NCBI GenBank assembly: GCA_013396915.1
Contig: VWZL01002501.1
Location: 1-64,000 of the forward strand
Reading direction: 5' to 3'
DNA: 64,000 nt
Source: Stercorarius parasiticus
Taxonomy: Eukaryota; Chordata; Aves; Charadriiformes; Stercorariidae
Shown here: in pieces, positions 1 to 13,295 of the stretch
Numbering within the stretch: the first letter of the stretch is position 1
Layout: the number at the start of each line of letters is the position of its first letter
Translations under genes and position numbers: made by a program
The notes under the pieces: generated by a model
Database searches by the model: none
Told to the model about the DNA's origin: nothing
The model's input: only the letters and a program-made list of their open reading frames with translations

Positions 1-860
1 GGTACCGACCTATCAGGGGAAAGGCGGCGCCAGCGGCTTGAGCGACACCCGCGGTGTCGTCAGCGGGCCTAGAAAGGGAGCCGCTCGGGAGAGTGGGCGG
101 GCTTTCCTCTGGATTGACGGCTAGGGCAGCCATTGCGAGTGCAAGAAGCGGGAGAATGACACCGGAAGCAGCCAATCCGCTAGCGCTGCTGCTGCGGCGG
201 GTGGGCCAGACGGGTCGACGAGCTGCTGGTGTTGGCGGCAGGTGGGTGAGCGCTGTTCGGAGGGAGCGCTAAGCGGGAGGACGAGTTCTTGGCCGGCTGC
301 GGAGCGGCGGCTGCGCTGGAGACCGCCACACCCGGTGGCTGGGCTCGGCGGACGCGCCGTGCGAAAAGGGGAAGCCCCTTTGCAGCATCCCGCTTGTCCT
401 GCCGGAATGAGTCCTCCCTTAGAATGAAGGAAGCCTCCCGCAGGGCGCATGCGCGAGCGATATGGGCATGCGCAGTCGCAGCGCTGAGGCGGCTGGGCGG
501 GGCAGGGGGCGGAGGCCACGGCGGCTGGCGCTGCGGCCGGCTCGGTGGGGAGCGGCACCGGGAGGGAGCGGGGCGGTGGTGCACTGATGGGGTTGGGGGT
601 GGCCGATGACCCCGGCCCTGGCAAAAAGAACGCAGTTTCCTTGTAACTTCTGGCTGTCCCCGGCTTCGTGCGAGGCAGGGCCGCATTTGTGTCCGTTGGG
701 GGTCGTGTCCGTTGGGGGTCGTNTGCTTCCGGAGAGCCGTCCCGGCCCCGTCAGAGCTGACGGGGCCCAGAGCTGCAGCGGCGGGGCGGCCTCTGAGCGC
801 CCCCCACGGACTCGCCGCTCGGTGCTGACCAGAAAAGAGGAGACGATTGTTCCCGCACCA
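1..860. promoter_or_regulatory. CpG island, probable KBTBD3/AASDHPPT bidirectional promoter
   Basis: The first ~850 bases are GC- and CpG-rich and stop abruptly at AT-rich DNA near 880. An ETS-type site (CCGGAAG, 162-168) lies next to a CCAAT box (172-176), and two NRF1-like palindromes lie at 445-454 and 466-475. TATA-less promoters of this make-up are typical of housekeeping genes. In human, KBTBD3 and AASDHPPT are divergent neighbours sharing such an island. KBTBD3 lies to the right on the plus strand here, so the divergent partner should start leftwards. I searched the minus strand for the AASDHPPT amino terminus and did not find it, so its coding start is probably outside the window. The exact transcription start and the noncoding KBTBD3 exon 1 boundary cannot be fixed from sequence alone. 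Position 723 is an N. Confidence 0.75.
445..475. promoter_or_regulatory. Pair of NRF1-type sites
   Basis: GCGCATGCGC at 445-454 is a perfect palindrome matching the NRF1 core. GGCATGCGCAG follows at about 465-475, about two helical turns away. Binding is inferred from the motif only. Confidence 0.6.
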
Positions 861-875
861 GATGCAAAGCACGGC

Positions 876-3800
876 ATCGCCTTAGTTTGATTCTGGCTTC
901 TAAAGAACATGTCCAAACAAAAAGTCTTTTATATCCTGTGCTCTTTGTTGTGCTAAGAACTGTAGTGGTGGTCAGAACTGGGATTCCTGTGTGCCCTCAG
1001 TTACAGGCCATCTGTAAATCATCAAAAGGTAATCACTTTGTTTACCCTTTGGATTTGAAGTTGGGCCATGGCTAAAACTTCAGGGTCCGTTTGAAAAATT
1101 ACAACCCTCATTTCTGTTGCTTGCCTTTAGAAATATTTATGCTTTAACCGTTCTATATTGGCCACCATTGAATGATGCAAAAATATTGAAAATTTCATTA
1201 TTTTGGGTATTTCATTGGGGTTTTTTGTTGTTCAGCATTCCCAGCTCCCTATCAGTGTGGAAAAAGTGCCTTCTCTACAGATGCCAGAACAACTGCTGTC
1301 TTTTCTGGCTAAAATAAGTCAGTTATAACTGAGTATAGGTTGGTCTTTGCAAAATATTTTAAACACAGAAGTAACATTTGGGGAAAAAAATGTTTCAGCA
1401 AGTAATCGGTAGTGTAATTCACTTACTTTTAAATATGATTCCCATTTTTCTTCATGAATTAGTCAAGCAAGGGATGTCATATGTGCTCCCTTTTGTATTA
1501 CCCAAAGAGAGAGACAAAGTTAATGGACAGTAGAGGAGGATTGAGCACGTTCAAAAAGAAAACCCCAGGAAAATGCTATTCACCAATATCAAATTGTAGC
1601 TGAGGCTTACGTTTCAAGCATTGTATTCTGCACATTTTGAAGAAGAGATTGTGGCCATATCTATATTTAGTTACTGATGTGTGATAATACTAATGGAATA
1701 TGGATCTTACCTAGTTGCCAAAAAACCCTTAAGTTTCATTAATAGGTTTGACTTGTCCGTGCTTTCTACTTAGAGATGTAAACATGTAGCATTTTTTTTC
1801 ACTAGTGGATTTATTGGTCTTTTTAAAAAATAAGCATCATGCATAGATCCTCAGAAAATCAGATCCTCAGAAAAGTGAGGATCAAGATGCACTGTATACT
1901 ATGCAATATAAATTCAATGTAAAACCACATTGTTATTACAAGTAAAACATGCTATGATAATAAGCTATGCTAAATTATTCTACAAGTATGCTCAATATTG
2001 CATGTATGTTTTGAAAAAAAACGTGTTTTAATCACATACAGAAATGACAGACTACAGAACACAGTAAAAGCAGTAATTCCCTCTTCCAGAATTTGCAGTT
2101 GTTATTTTTGCCACAATTAGAGGAACAGCATGGCATTTTAATTACAGGTTTTTTCTGAAAATGAAAATTAGAGTTCTTGAACTTTTTTGGCTAACAAAAG
2201 AATTTCCGAAGAACTTGATGAATTCAAGAAATTTAGCTTTATAATAAAATCCAGTCAGCTTGAGTTCTTCTAAGTGATCATTTCCTTTATCTTAATGGAT
2301 TCATGTGTTTGTGAGAGGATATGCAATTAAAGATCACTGCTTGCAGGGAGGTAATCTTCCACTTTTGGAATGCCTCCAGGAATCAGTGAGATTTCAATGC
2401 TTCCTGCTGCTACCATGCTGGGGTTTTTTCCATGCCAGTTTTTTTCAATCACTTCTAAAGAACCCAAAGCTTTAAAGTCTCTGTGTCACGTTTCCTTTTT
2501 AGAATACTGTCTCAGCATGTATTATTGATAAATGTCACTTTTGTGGATTAAATGTCTCAGAATGTCACATGCATCTTTTTTGATTGTCTAAAAATGATTT
2601 ACTGAATATTAACTTTCTTTGAAGTTCAGTTATTTATGAAAAAGCTGTGAGACTCAGTTGCATTGAAATTTCCAGACAGGAACATGTAATTCTGTTACCG
2701 TCTGTTTTCAATCTTAGACAGTCAATGACTGTAAAAACAATAATACAATATAAAAGTATATAGCTTTGTGCTTAGTATTTATAATCTCATTACATTTCAA
2801 TCTACTCTTGTCTTCTTAGTCAGCAATTGGAAGTATTATCAGATCCTTTAGGTACCTGTTCCACTCATATTCATCTTGCTGAATATTAAATTAGGTGCTG
2901 TTAAATTAGATGTGTAGTGGGGAGTTGTGTCTTTAAAAATTGTTAATAAATTACTAATTTATCCCCCTGTGAGTAGATAAGGAGTGAAAATAGCAAATCA
3001 TCTTGATGGGTATATAGTAGACTTAATAATATAATACTTTTAATATTAGATTTTAAAATGCTGACCTTGACCTTTTCAAAACTTACCTTAACTGTTCAGT
3101 TAAAATTTGTATGAAAAAAAATCTAAAACTTATCTAGAGAAATGTGTATGGTTTCTTTATCTTCATTGGTCTTAATTCTTTCTTCCTTGGTACATAAAGC
3201 ATGCTGTAAAATACCAGCATTTAAGATTTCTCTTTTTTAAAATCCTGCTATCTAGTCAGACATAGTATCCAAGGTGGGAGGAGGCTAAGTGACAAAGGTA
3301 ATGTTTATTTTTCATAAAATATCTGCTAAGAACTATTAATAATTAATTTTTTTTTTTATTGGTGAGAGTGCTGTACAGAGAGTGCTGTAGCACAGCTGTA
3401 TTGTGCTTTGAGATAAAGCAGATAAATAGTTTTACAATTGTTTGTAAATAGTAAAGTACCAAATAAAGGTTGAGTTTAGACTATTTTTGTCAGCCGCTTT
3501 GGTAGAGGAGAGAGCATCTACACACAGAATGTTATTTGTACTGTCTGAATGCGGACATGCCTCATGTAAGAGTGGTGTCCATTGTGCTGGGAACAGTCTC
3601 AGGCTTCAGTCCCATGACAAAGGTTTGATGATGTTTATTGTCAGGCAGACATAGCCCGAACATGCTTTTTCTGACAAAGTGCTAACTTACCTATACACGA
3701 TACTTACATGTGCTCAATACTTTCACAAAACAATATCCCCTGTGCTATTACAAAGTCTCATATATTTGTATATATATCTTTATCTTACAATATAAAGTGA

Positions 3801-6800
3801 TCAAAACAGTTTGGTGCAAGTCTTCTCCAGTGTCAGTCTGTACCCTGTGTCTTCATCTGGGTGTTCATGCTCCATTCATAGGCCCTCCCTTGATTAATAA
3901 ATTTCCCTCTGTTATTCACTCAGAATTAATTGCACATCTTGCGTCATTCTCAACTGCATTACCATATTTAAACTTCTGTAATCATTTTATCTGTCAGTTG
4001 CAGCATTTAAGGCTATTGTCACTTTCAGCAAAGGTGTTTCTGGATATATGCTTTATACAAGTATGTTCTGATTGATGCTGTGGTGAGCACTACAGTGGAC
4101 CCTGCACAAACAAAATTCATCTGTGCCCAAAGTTCACTGGGCAGTTCTGTTTGCTCTGCGGTTTCAAATCTGGTGGAATGGATATGAACGCCATTTCTAG
4201 GAGGCATATTGCAGTAGTTATGATTTTAGTGTATGCCTGTTGAGATATTCTGAAAATGTCTGTCCTGCTTGTTTTTGGACTCCTACATAAGTTTAACAGT
4301 ATGCTGTGTTTACAGTCTCTTAGCGTAATATGTAGGAATCAACAAATACCCAGGGTATGAAATTGATACTCAAAAGGGCAGCTGGACTTTCCGAAGGATA
4401 AATATAAGAATAAACAAATAAATTACACATTTCAACTTCTTCCACATACAGAATTGTAAATACATCTAAGAAGGATTGTTGATGGTGGCAACTAAAAGAA
4501 AATCTTTATAACCATGTTAGGTCTTTTAACTATCTTTGGAAAGGGAACATGAGCATTGGTGAAGTAAAAGAATTCCTATAGAAATTCAGTGAGTGTTTTT
4601 GGCAGCTGGTTGCTTGGTATACAAGTATTAAGGTTGGTTAAACATTTCCTTGTAGCTTTTTATCAATATATTAGATACTACTAGTAGGAACGTGTGTATA
4701 TCTCATGTTTTGACTATGGCCTTATCAGACTTCTCAGTGTGGTTACAGGGCACGTGGGTCAATGAGATCATTATTATGGTCTAGGCTGTTCCATCCCTTA
4801 TGGTCTTGGGAAAAGGACAGTGTTAAAACAGAGGAGTCTTGTGAACAGCAGAATTAATTAGGTCTGGAACCTTATTAGTGGACTTTGTGACAGACCATAA
4901 GAATGCTCTTACCCTCCCAGATGGTCCCTTAGTTCATCCACTGTAATGACCAAAATTACCTTACCATCCCCAACCTGCTTCTGTTCAACTGCTAGCTACT
5001 TTGTGGCCATACATAGACTGGCCATTTCTTGCTAGTTAACTGTCAGGTGTGCAGAATGCCTTGCCCCTCAACTGGAGATCTGTACAGATAGCTTTGAGAG
5101 GTACGTTTATCTCCCCAAGCATGTATTATGTGGGGTTTACCTTAGTAACTTTGACGTCTGTATCAAATTTCACTGTAATGGCCAATGGGCCACTTGTTTG
5201 ATGTCACTTTCAAGCAGAAAAACAGGGCAAATGTATTAACTTTAAAGGAGTTTCATTTGGGAGGGTTGGTTTGTTTTTTTTTTTAAGAAAACCAGGCTAA
5301 TAGCTAACCAGGCATTTGTCAGTATAAGATTTGTAAACATTCAGTATGCCAGCAGAGAATTTTGTCACACTTGAATTTGGTCACATCAGAGAACACATTT
5401 GATCTCACTGGAGGCAATACCCAGACCCAGTACTCAGCGTTTGATGCATCGTGTTGCAGGAGATGCTGAAAGGCTGGTGGCGCGACAAGTGCCCACTGGG
5501 TCAGGTGATGGAAGAAGGCTAGAGTATACAGGCTTTGGCTGCCATGATAAGAAGCTGTATGGCACACAACCATATGTTAATAAACAAAAGTAGGAAATAC
5601 CAACTCTAGTGAACTCTAATGATTGGAGTTTGGTTCTTGTTAATCCACATAAAAACAGACTTCGTAATTGGAATCCTGTGGGAGTCAATGGAGCAAATAT
5701 AAGGGAGGCTCATTGCCCAGCTTTCCTGAACTCTGCACCTACGTAATGTATGTCTGCACCCCCCTATGTTTTCTACCCTTTTGTCAGTAACTTGATCAAA
5801 TATTTATAAAGATAACTATTGATGAATTCATATGGCTTTGTAGAAGAATGCATGAAATAATTATAAATGCTAGTTGGCCTCGTTTAACATACCAAGTTTT
5901 ATCTGAATTGTTAAGATATTGTTGAGGGCTCTACAATCATAAACAGATCCAGTAAAGTGGTAAATTAGTACCAAAATTATCAAATAAAGCAGGAATTTGT
6001 TACAAGGGAGGTGAGAATTGAATTTTTTAATATTTTTTTTTTTAATGGAGTGGAGGCAATGGTGAACTAGGCTAAGCCACAGCACAGTATTCGTTAGTGT
6101 CTTCCTTAATGATGGACAAATACATTTGAGGTACACTGCTGAAATTTGTTTTTAATAAAAAATAAAAATCTGCTATTACAGATTAGCATTAGGATGCACT
6201 GGATAACCTGCAAATTGGAGAAGTGAGACTGATGAGATCTTAACCATAATGCTGTACAACAAACCTGATATCAGTGAAAGAAATGTAAGATCGAACTGGA
6301 GTGGATGAAGAGAAAACTACAAGAAATAACAAGGAAAACAAAAATTCAGTCTCATAAATGGACCTTGGAACGTTTGACAATTGTCATTATAATAAAAGCT
6401 GAGAGAGGATATCAACACTCTTAATAATTGTGAGTGAGTAAATATACAAAGAGAAATTAAGTCAAATGACAATTTTGACAGAAGAACATTAATAAATTGA
6501 TTGTGTAATTAAAAGAAGGTTTGCAGTCTTGGTACCAATATACTGGGATAGTCTTTCTGTAGAAATAGTGGCAGTAAAAGAAGACTTTCTGAACATAGAT
6601 TGCTTTTATGAACGTGATTGTATGATGTCTTTGCCTAAAGTAGCAGAGATGGACTTTGTGACTTTAGATGGTTCTGTGTACATTATACAAAGATGAATAT
6701 TGCTCAAATTGGTAATTTTACCTACAGAGAGCAAGTAGTAGGTTGGAGCTTCCTATAGAAACTGCGTGTAAAAGGAGAAACACGTCTACTATCTATTATC

Positions 6801-8614
6801 AACTCCAAAATTTTGTGAAAAGGTTTACATTTCCTTTAGAAGTGTTACTTTTCATGATGCCAAATAAACCTTGAAATTCACATACTTTTTTTTTAAGTTT
6901 CATTCAAATGTGGGAAACTAATTTTGCTGGAACAACTCTGCTCTTGAACATTCAGTCTTTTGAGGAACAGGCTTTTAAGTTCATAAGAAAAAGGTATTCT
7001 AGAGAATCCTGACATATGAAAAAGCTTTATGATTTATGGAAGTTGGGGTTTATGAGGCCATACATTAGCAGAATAAATGGTGGTCTTGTTCTTCTGTATT
7101 TTCCTAGTTCCTCAGGCTTAGAATGGAAAGAGTGAATACGTGAGATTGTCTGGCCATGGGAAGGAGAAGATGCCTGCTCCAAGGGTGCCAGTGCTGGCAG
7201 CAAGATCAATGGATCTCTTCCATTCCAGGAGACATGGAGGTCTATTTGTGGTTGGAGCTACCTGACTAGATAAAGCATAGATCAGTCTGCTATGAAACTA
7301 CCTCCCATGAAGAAGACTGTCTGATGGCTTAGTTTGCTCTGAATGTATCACTTTATCAGATAAGCCTTTTCATGAAATTAGAAACCCAAACCAATATTTT
7401 TCTGGTTTCCTGATTTGGCTTGGAATTTTTTATCCCCTTCTTTGTCGATTCAGGTGGGCCATTATCTGTTGCTAATTTTAATTGGAATTGTGGAAGCAGA
7501 ATGCTGCAATAGAAGAACCTTGGAATGATTCCTTAAGATTTAAAACAGGCAAGCTTCTCTCAAATTTGCAGTAAGGGCAGTTTATGCATCTGTAGCAGTA
7601 TAAATAGCTCTTTAAATAGGTATAAATAAAATATACTCATGTTTAAAGTTTCTTTATGTTGTCAAAGTGGAGTAAAACATTTTTAATGTAAAAAATAGTG
7701 AAGCACAATTTACCATACAAACAATGCATTTCAGTATAGGGATTTTCACCAGAAAAACTTTTCTGCTGAAAGCAAGATTGCACTGTCTTGAATTTAAATC
7801 AGTTCTGAAGCCAGTTAATTTACGCCACTGTAAAGGAAGCTCACAGTGTGCACCATAAGCTGTAAGCAAACATACAGCTTCATAGCAAGACTAGAGGTAC
7901 AAGATAAAATCAGTATCAATTGACTAAAAACTCAAAAGTTGCACCAAAATGCTTTTAAATGACCCCACTTGGTAAGCCCTAGCAAGCCTGTGATTTGGCC
8001 AGGCTGTTGGTGTTTGTTCTGTTATTTTAGTCCGGAGTGCCTCATGGGAATCCACTTGGAAAGTAGACTAAGTAGCCTGTATCTCCCTTCCACTGTAAGC
8101 TGTAGGAAGACCATTGGTCTGCTTTGAGTTTGGGGGTTTGTAATATACAATAGAGCCTTCTCAAGTCTAAAAATATGTAAGAAACTTTTCCTTTCCCATC
8201 TTCATTTTACATCAAATTGTAAAAATTCGGGATTTTTTGAGGGTAAGCCTAGGACTAGTCTTTCTCTTGAATGACTATTAAAAATTTTAAGACGCTCTTT
8301 GCTGCGCTTCTTTTGGACTTTATTGAAAAAATTCTTACAGGTGGGTACTATTTTTAGAGTTGTTCCTTGAAACATGTCAGATATTTTACTTTTCAAAGTA
8401 TGCTATGTGTATTTATTTTGCAAAGTAGAAATAGTATTATCAAATTAAATTCATTGTAAAAGTAGTTTCTAACAAAAATTTAGAACTGAGCACAGGACTT
8501 ACAAACCAAATTCAATGCTGGGATTTTTTTTGTTTGTTTTATGGTGTATTGATTTATTTTATTTTTCTTTAAATAGTAAGACTGTAGAATCAAGTACTTA
8601 CTTTTCCATTTCAG
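876..8614 (+). other. KBTBD3 5' noncoding intron region
   Basis: This AT-rich stretch lies between the CpG island and the acceptor of the first coding exon. It contains only short chance reading frames. I recognise no transposable element, RNA gene or second promoter in it. A small hairpin-like repeat sits at 1845-1883. Any extra noncoding KBTBD3 exons inside it cannot be resolved without transcript data. Confidence 0.6.
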
Positions 8615-8638
8615 TTTCAGGAATACATTGAAGAAACC

Positions 8639-11600
8639 ATGGCCAATCAACGGGATTACATTAGCAGACCTATTTGCAATGGAATTTCTGTTCCTGAAAA
8701 TAAAATCAATTCCTTAGTGGCCGAAGGTCATGGACAACAAATTCTAAAAGTACTACAAAAGTTCAGAGAACAAAATATATTTTTTGACTTTAAAATCCTT
8801 GTGAAAGATGAAATAATTCCTTGTCATCGTTGTGTACTGGCAGCGTGCAGTGATTTTTTCAGGTAAACCTAATTTTGGCATGAGTCTGCAGGAAACGGAT
8901 TGAAAGTTCTCTGGGAGGGAGGGAAGGAATATAATTACAAAAATTAAAAAATAAATCACCACAACTTACATGTCTGCAGAGTTTTGAGCAAAGCATTCAA
9001 ACATCATATTAAGGATAGAAAAAAAAGAACCAAAAGACCTACGGTGTTAGATGCCTAACCGTACCCCAGATACTTCCGTTTGTATTTCCAAAGTGGCATC
9101 AGGACTCGTATGAATTTGAGATTCAGACAGCAGTCTATACTCCAAAATATGAATGTCAAACCATAAGTGCATGGTTTTGCTATTAGGTAGAATTGACACA
9201 AGTTCTGTAACCAAATTTGAAGACTTACCTGTTGCCTGTATCTGTACTTGAAGGTCTGCAGGGGTGTTGTTTGACTTTGTATGGGACAGTCTATGTACTT
9301 GGACACATTAATATTGTGCAACATAACAGGTTGTTTACAAATACATCTTGCACTGAGCAATTTTGGATAAATTGTACATGGTTTCGGAATGGGGCTGGAT
9401 TTTGTTTTGTGGACAGTATAGTAGAGTTTGTCTTCAGAGGTATCTAAACAGATACCTAGTATTTTTTCTCAAGTACAGATTTCAGCCTTTCCACATGAAA
9501 TTATCTGTGATAATTTAAGCACTTCTGGTGCTTAAAGCTATGCATTCTTAAGGGAGAGGCAGATCATTCACATACAGGGTATTAATTTTTGAAGAACTTT
9601 GCAAACCTTTTTAGTAGTAAGGCTCACACTTGCAATCCCACGCTGAAAGTCTGTTTCCAAATACACTCTGTAGTAAAACACAAAGCTAAGATGCCCTAAC
9701 AATGAAAAAATAGGCTTCTGGAAATGAGTTAATGAGCTTGATTCAGTTGCCCATACATAGGTGACAGGTGTTTTTTTCAAATGGCCTGGAGCATCCTCTG
9801 GTCTGTGGGAGTCTGCTATATATGATACCGGACATAGGCTAGATGTATTCTTAGGACTACTGAAAGAAGAAGAAATGCAGATAAAATAAGCTAGCAGCAG
9901 ATTGTTTTTTCTCTCACACACAGAACTACTTGCATTTCAAGTGTTTACTGCTTGACAGCACAGAGATGCTCTGGTAGAAATAAATATTAGGATGAAATAG
10001 CTTCCAGTGGTAATTTTTAGAACTGATGTTAAGCACATGGTAAAATATGTGGCCTTTTCGCTACCTACAGGCTCTTCAGGATAAAAGTTGCCGGGAGAAA
10101 CCTCTCCCTGCATGTAACAGTTGGTAACAGCGGTCATCAAATTCATAAGTTGTCCTGGAATGCAAGACCCATTTATTACCTTCAGGGAATAAAAAGTACC
10201 TAGGTCCACTAGAAAAATTTTTAAATTAAACACCTTTTGTCTTTCTTGACCTTTTGACTTCTCTTAGTTTTGGTAAACCCAAGATTCAGCAACATTTTGC
10301 TCCCTACTTGTTAGCTTACAGAATAAAAGCCTTTGCCTAGACTGCTCTCCTTCTAGTATTGTTCAGTTCCTATTTTACTCTGTAATTTAGAGATTTGTAT
10401 CACAGCTTTTGGGTTAATGAGGAAAGGATTCTAAGGATCGTCACTTAGTATGCCAAAAAGTCTTTGGGACATAACTGCCTTATTGTAATTTTGTGTTCTT
10501 ATTCGAGAGGTCAGACAAGTTCCTGCTTTAGCTGATGTTCACTTCCCAAAGAGTATGCTGTACCCAGTGATTTTATTTTTTTTCCTCTTTGCCTTCATGA
10601 AAGTATGGGATTTTAAAAATCACATACTATACAGATACTAATTGTATAATTGAACCATCATATAATACTTTTTTTTTAATAGGAACTATCTATGATATAT
10701 TAATAATCCAGATTATATACTTAGTATTTGATGATTTATCTAAATTTTTCTCCGCTATTATCTTTTGTCAAATTCAGAAGCCGTTGCTGTCACAGCCTGA
10801 TGCTTAGGCTCTGGGAGGGTAGGGCAAGTGATGTTGCAGGACTATTCTGTTGCCAGCACTTACTGGCTTGAAAAACCTTAATTATTTTATCTTGCCATGT
10901 TAGATTGTTGAAATAGTTAAATGTTATTACATATTTACTAATAAATCAGTCAAAGTTGTAATAAAATTTGCACAAATCTACTGATCAATAATGTTTGTTC
11001 CACAATTTCAACCATCACCTTTGTATTCAGTCACAATCCACTTTCAGCACAAGTTTCATTGTGTCATGCAGTCCTATGTCAAAACTTCATTTTTTCTTAC
11101 ATCTGCCTGTACCCATACATCTGTCAATCTAAAGCAAAAATTAAGTTTCCTCATGTTTTTTCTCCTCTTTCACCCCTCACTTTTATTACTGAGGAATGCA
11201 CCTATCATCCATCCTGCCATTTGCTCAGCCTGCAATTTGGAAGCCTTTTTTTGCTTAATTTTCTGTATTCATCCACAGTGCATGACCTAAATCATTGAGC
11301 TTTTTTTATTATATATATTTTTAAATGAGCCTTTCTTTCTCAAGCTGTTGAAACTGATGCTGCCCCTAAAAATTTCACATTTTCTTTCACATTGAGATCT
11401 GAGGCTTCATCGTGTCTGTGAAAATCCATACAAAGCACAGGTGCCACTACCATTTTTATGAGCCATCACTTCGAATATGTACTTATCACTACTTTTTTCT
11501 TTGACCATATCAAGCAAATGCAGTGTTCTTACTTATGAGAACCTCCACATTTTAGAGCTGTACAGCCTGCCCACCTTATTATATGCCAGATTGTCTCCTT

Positions 11601-13295
11601 CCTCTCATATCAGTGTTCTCTGCTGTTTGCTAGATCTTTAATTTGTGTGTGTATCTTCTATATTTTATTCACAGAGCCATGTTTGAAGTTAATATGAAAG
11701 AACGTGATGATGGCAATGTTACTATTAGTAATCTATCGCCCAAGGCAGTGAAAGCTTTTCTTGATTACGCTTATACAGGAAAAACAGAGATAACAAATGA
11801 TAATGTGGAAATGCTCTTCCAACTGTCGTCATTTCTTCAAGTTTCTCTCCTTTCCAAAGCTTGCAGTGACTTTCTAATAAAAAGTATTGATCTTGTGAAT
11901 TGCTTACAGTTGCTTTCCCTATCAGAAAGTTACGGTTCTGTCCGCTTATTTGATCACGCGCTAGATTTTGTACAGCACCACTTTTCTTTACTACTCAGAT
12001 CAAGCGATTTTTTGGAGATGAATTTTGAGATATTACAAAAATGTCTTGAGGCTGATGAACTAAATGTCCCTGAGGAAGAATCAGTGTTGAAAGCTGTCCT
12101 TCAATGGACCAAGCATAACTTAGAAACACGACAGAAATATCTGCCTAATTTGATCAAAAAAGTAAGACTACACCAGTTACCTGAAAAGACTTTGCAGGAC
12201 TTTCTACGCTCTGAAGAACACTTACTTCAGAGTGCTAATTGCTCAGTAATAATCAATGATGCAGTTAAAAGTGTGCAAGACTTCAGCGGACTGTTTCCAG
12301 ATGCACGTCCTTCAACAACAGAAAAATATATATTTGTTCATAAAACTGATGAAGATGGAGAAAACAGACATACATTCTGCTACAACATCAAAACAGATAA
12401 ATGGAAAGAACTGCCACATACGCACATGATTGATCTTCCAGGGTCAAGTTTATCTAGCTATGGAGAAAAAATATTTATAACTGGAGGATGTAAAGGGAAT
12501 TGTTATAGGACTGTCAGGCTTCATATTGCTGAACCATTTCATGATGCTACTGACCAAACCTGGTGCTACTGTCCAGTCAGCAATGAATTCTCCATAGTGT
12601 CAGCTATGAAAAAACCAAGGACAATGCACACATCTGTTGTAACCTTAAATCAGCTGTTTGTAATAGGGGGAAAGACCAGAGGAGCTCAAGAAACACGAAG
12701 TCTTTTGGATGTAGAATCCTATAATCCTCTTTCCAAAGACTGGAAATCTGTAAGCCAATTACCAAGAGGTATCTACTATCCAGAAGCAAGTGCATGTCAG
12801 AATATAATTTACGTCCTTGGCTCAGAAGTAGAGATTACTGATGCCTTTAATCCATCTCTTGACTGTTTCTTTAAGTATAATGCTATGACTGATCAGTGGT
12901 CTGAGCTTGTAGCAGAATTTGGGCAGTTCTTCCATGCAACTCTAATCAAAGCTGTTCCAGTGAACTGTACATTGTACATATGTGATCTCTCCACCTACAA
13001 GGTCTACAGTTTTTGCCCAGAAACCTGTGTTTGGAAAGGGGAAGGATCTTTTGAATGTGCTGGCTTTAATGCAGGGGCGGTTGGGACAGAAGACAAGATT
13101 TATATATTAGGTGGTGATTATGCTCCAGAAGAAATCACAGATGAAGTTCAAGTCTACCACAGTAGTAGGTCTGAGTGGGAAGAAGTTTCACCAATGCCAA
13201 GAGCCTTAACTGAGTTTTACTGTCAGGTCATTCAGTTTAATAAATACAGGGACCCCTGGTCATCTGTACTGACAATTTGCTCTGGAGAATTTTGA
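8639..13295 (+). CDS. KBTBD3: KBTBD3, kelch repeat and BTB domain-containing protein 3 (two coding exons)
   Basis: The coding exons are 8639-8862 and 11675-13295. The intron between them has donor GTAAAC at 8863 and acceptor TTTTATTCACAG ending at 11674, and it splits an Arg codon (AG|A). The joined product is 614 aa, close to the ~612 aa mammalian protein. The start ATG has an excellent Kozak context (AACCATGG), and a pyrimidine-rich acceptor ends at 8614 (or 8620), leaving a short 5' UTR in this exon. Domains in order: BTB/POZ about residues 45-150 (FFDFKILVKDE, HRCVLAACSDFFRAMF), BACK about 155-255, then kelch repeats about 300-600 with motifs such as ITGGCKGN, VIGGKTRG and ILGGDYAP. Proteins of this architecture usually act as substrate adaptors for CUL3 ubiquitin ligases, and that role is inferred here. 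The last ~10 residues (SSVLTICSGEF) differ from the mammalian ending as I remember it. The identification rests on strong sequence recognition and on synteny. Confidence 0.97.
8863..11674 (+). other. KBTBD3: KBTBD3 intron
   Basis: This 2.8-kb intron interrupts the BTB domain. It is AT-rich with short chance frames only, and I see no repeat family or internal gene in it. The donor and acceptor both fit consensus, and splicing restores the BTB reading frame. Confidence 0.9.

Noticed and set aside
121..916. Long overlapping frames on both strands in the first CpG island
   Set aside because: High GC content removes stops. The products are Pro/Arg/Ala-rich without known motifs, and none matches the AASDHPPT amino terminus.
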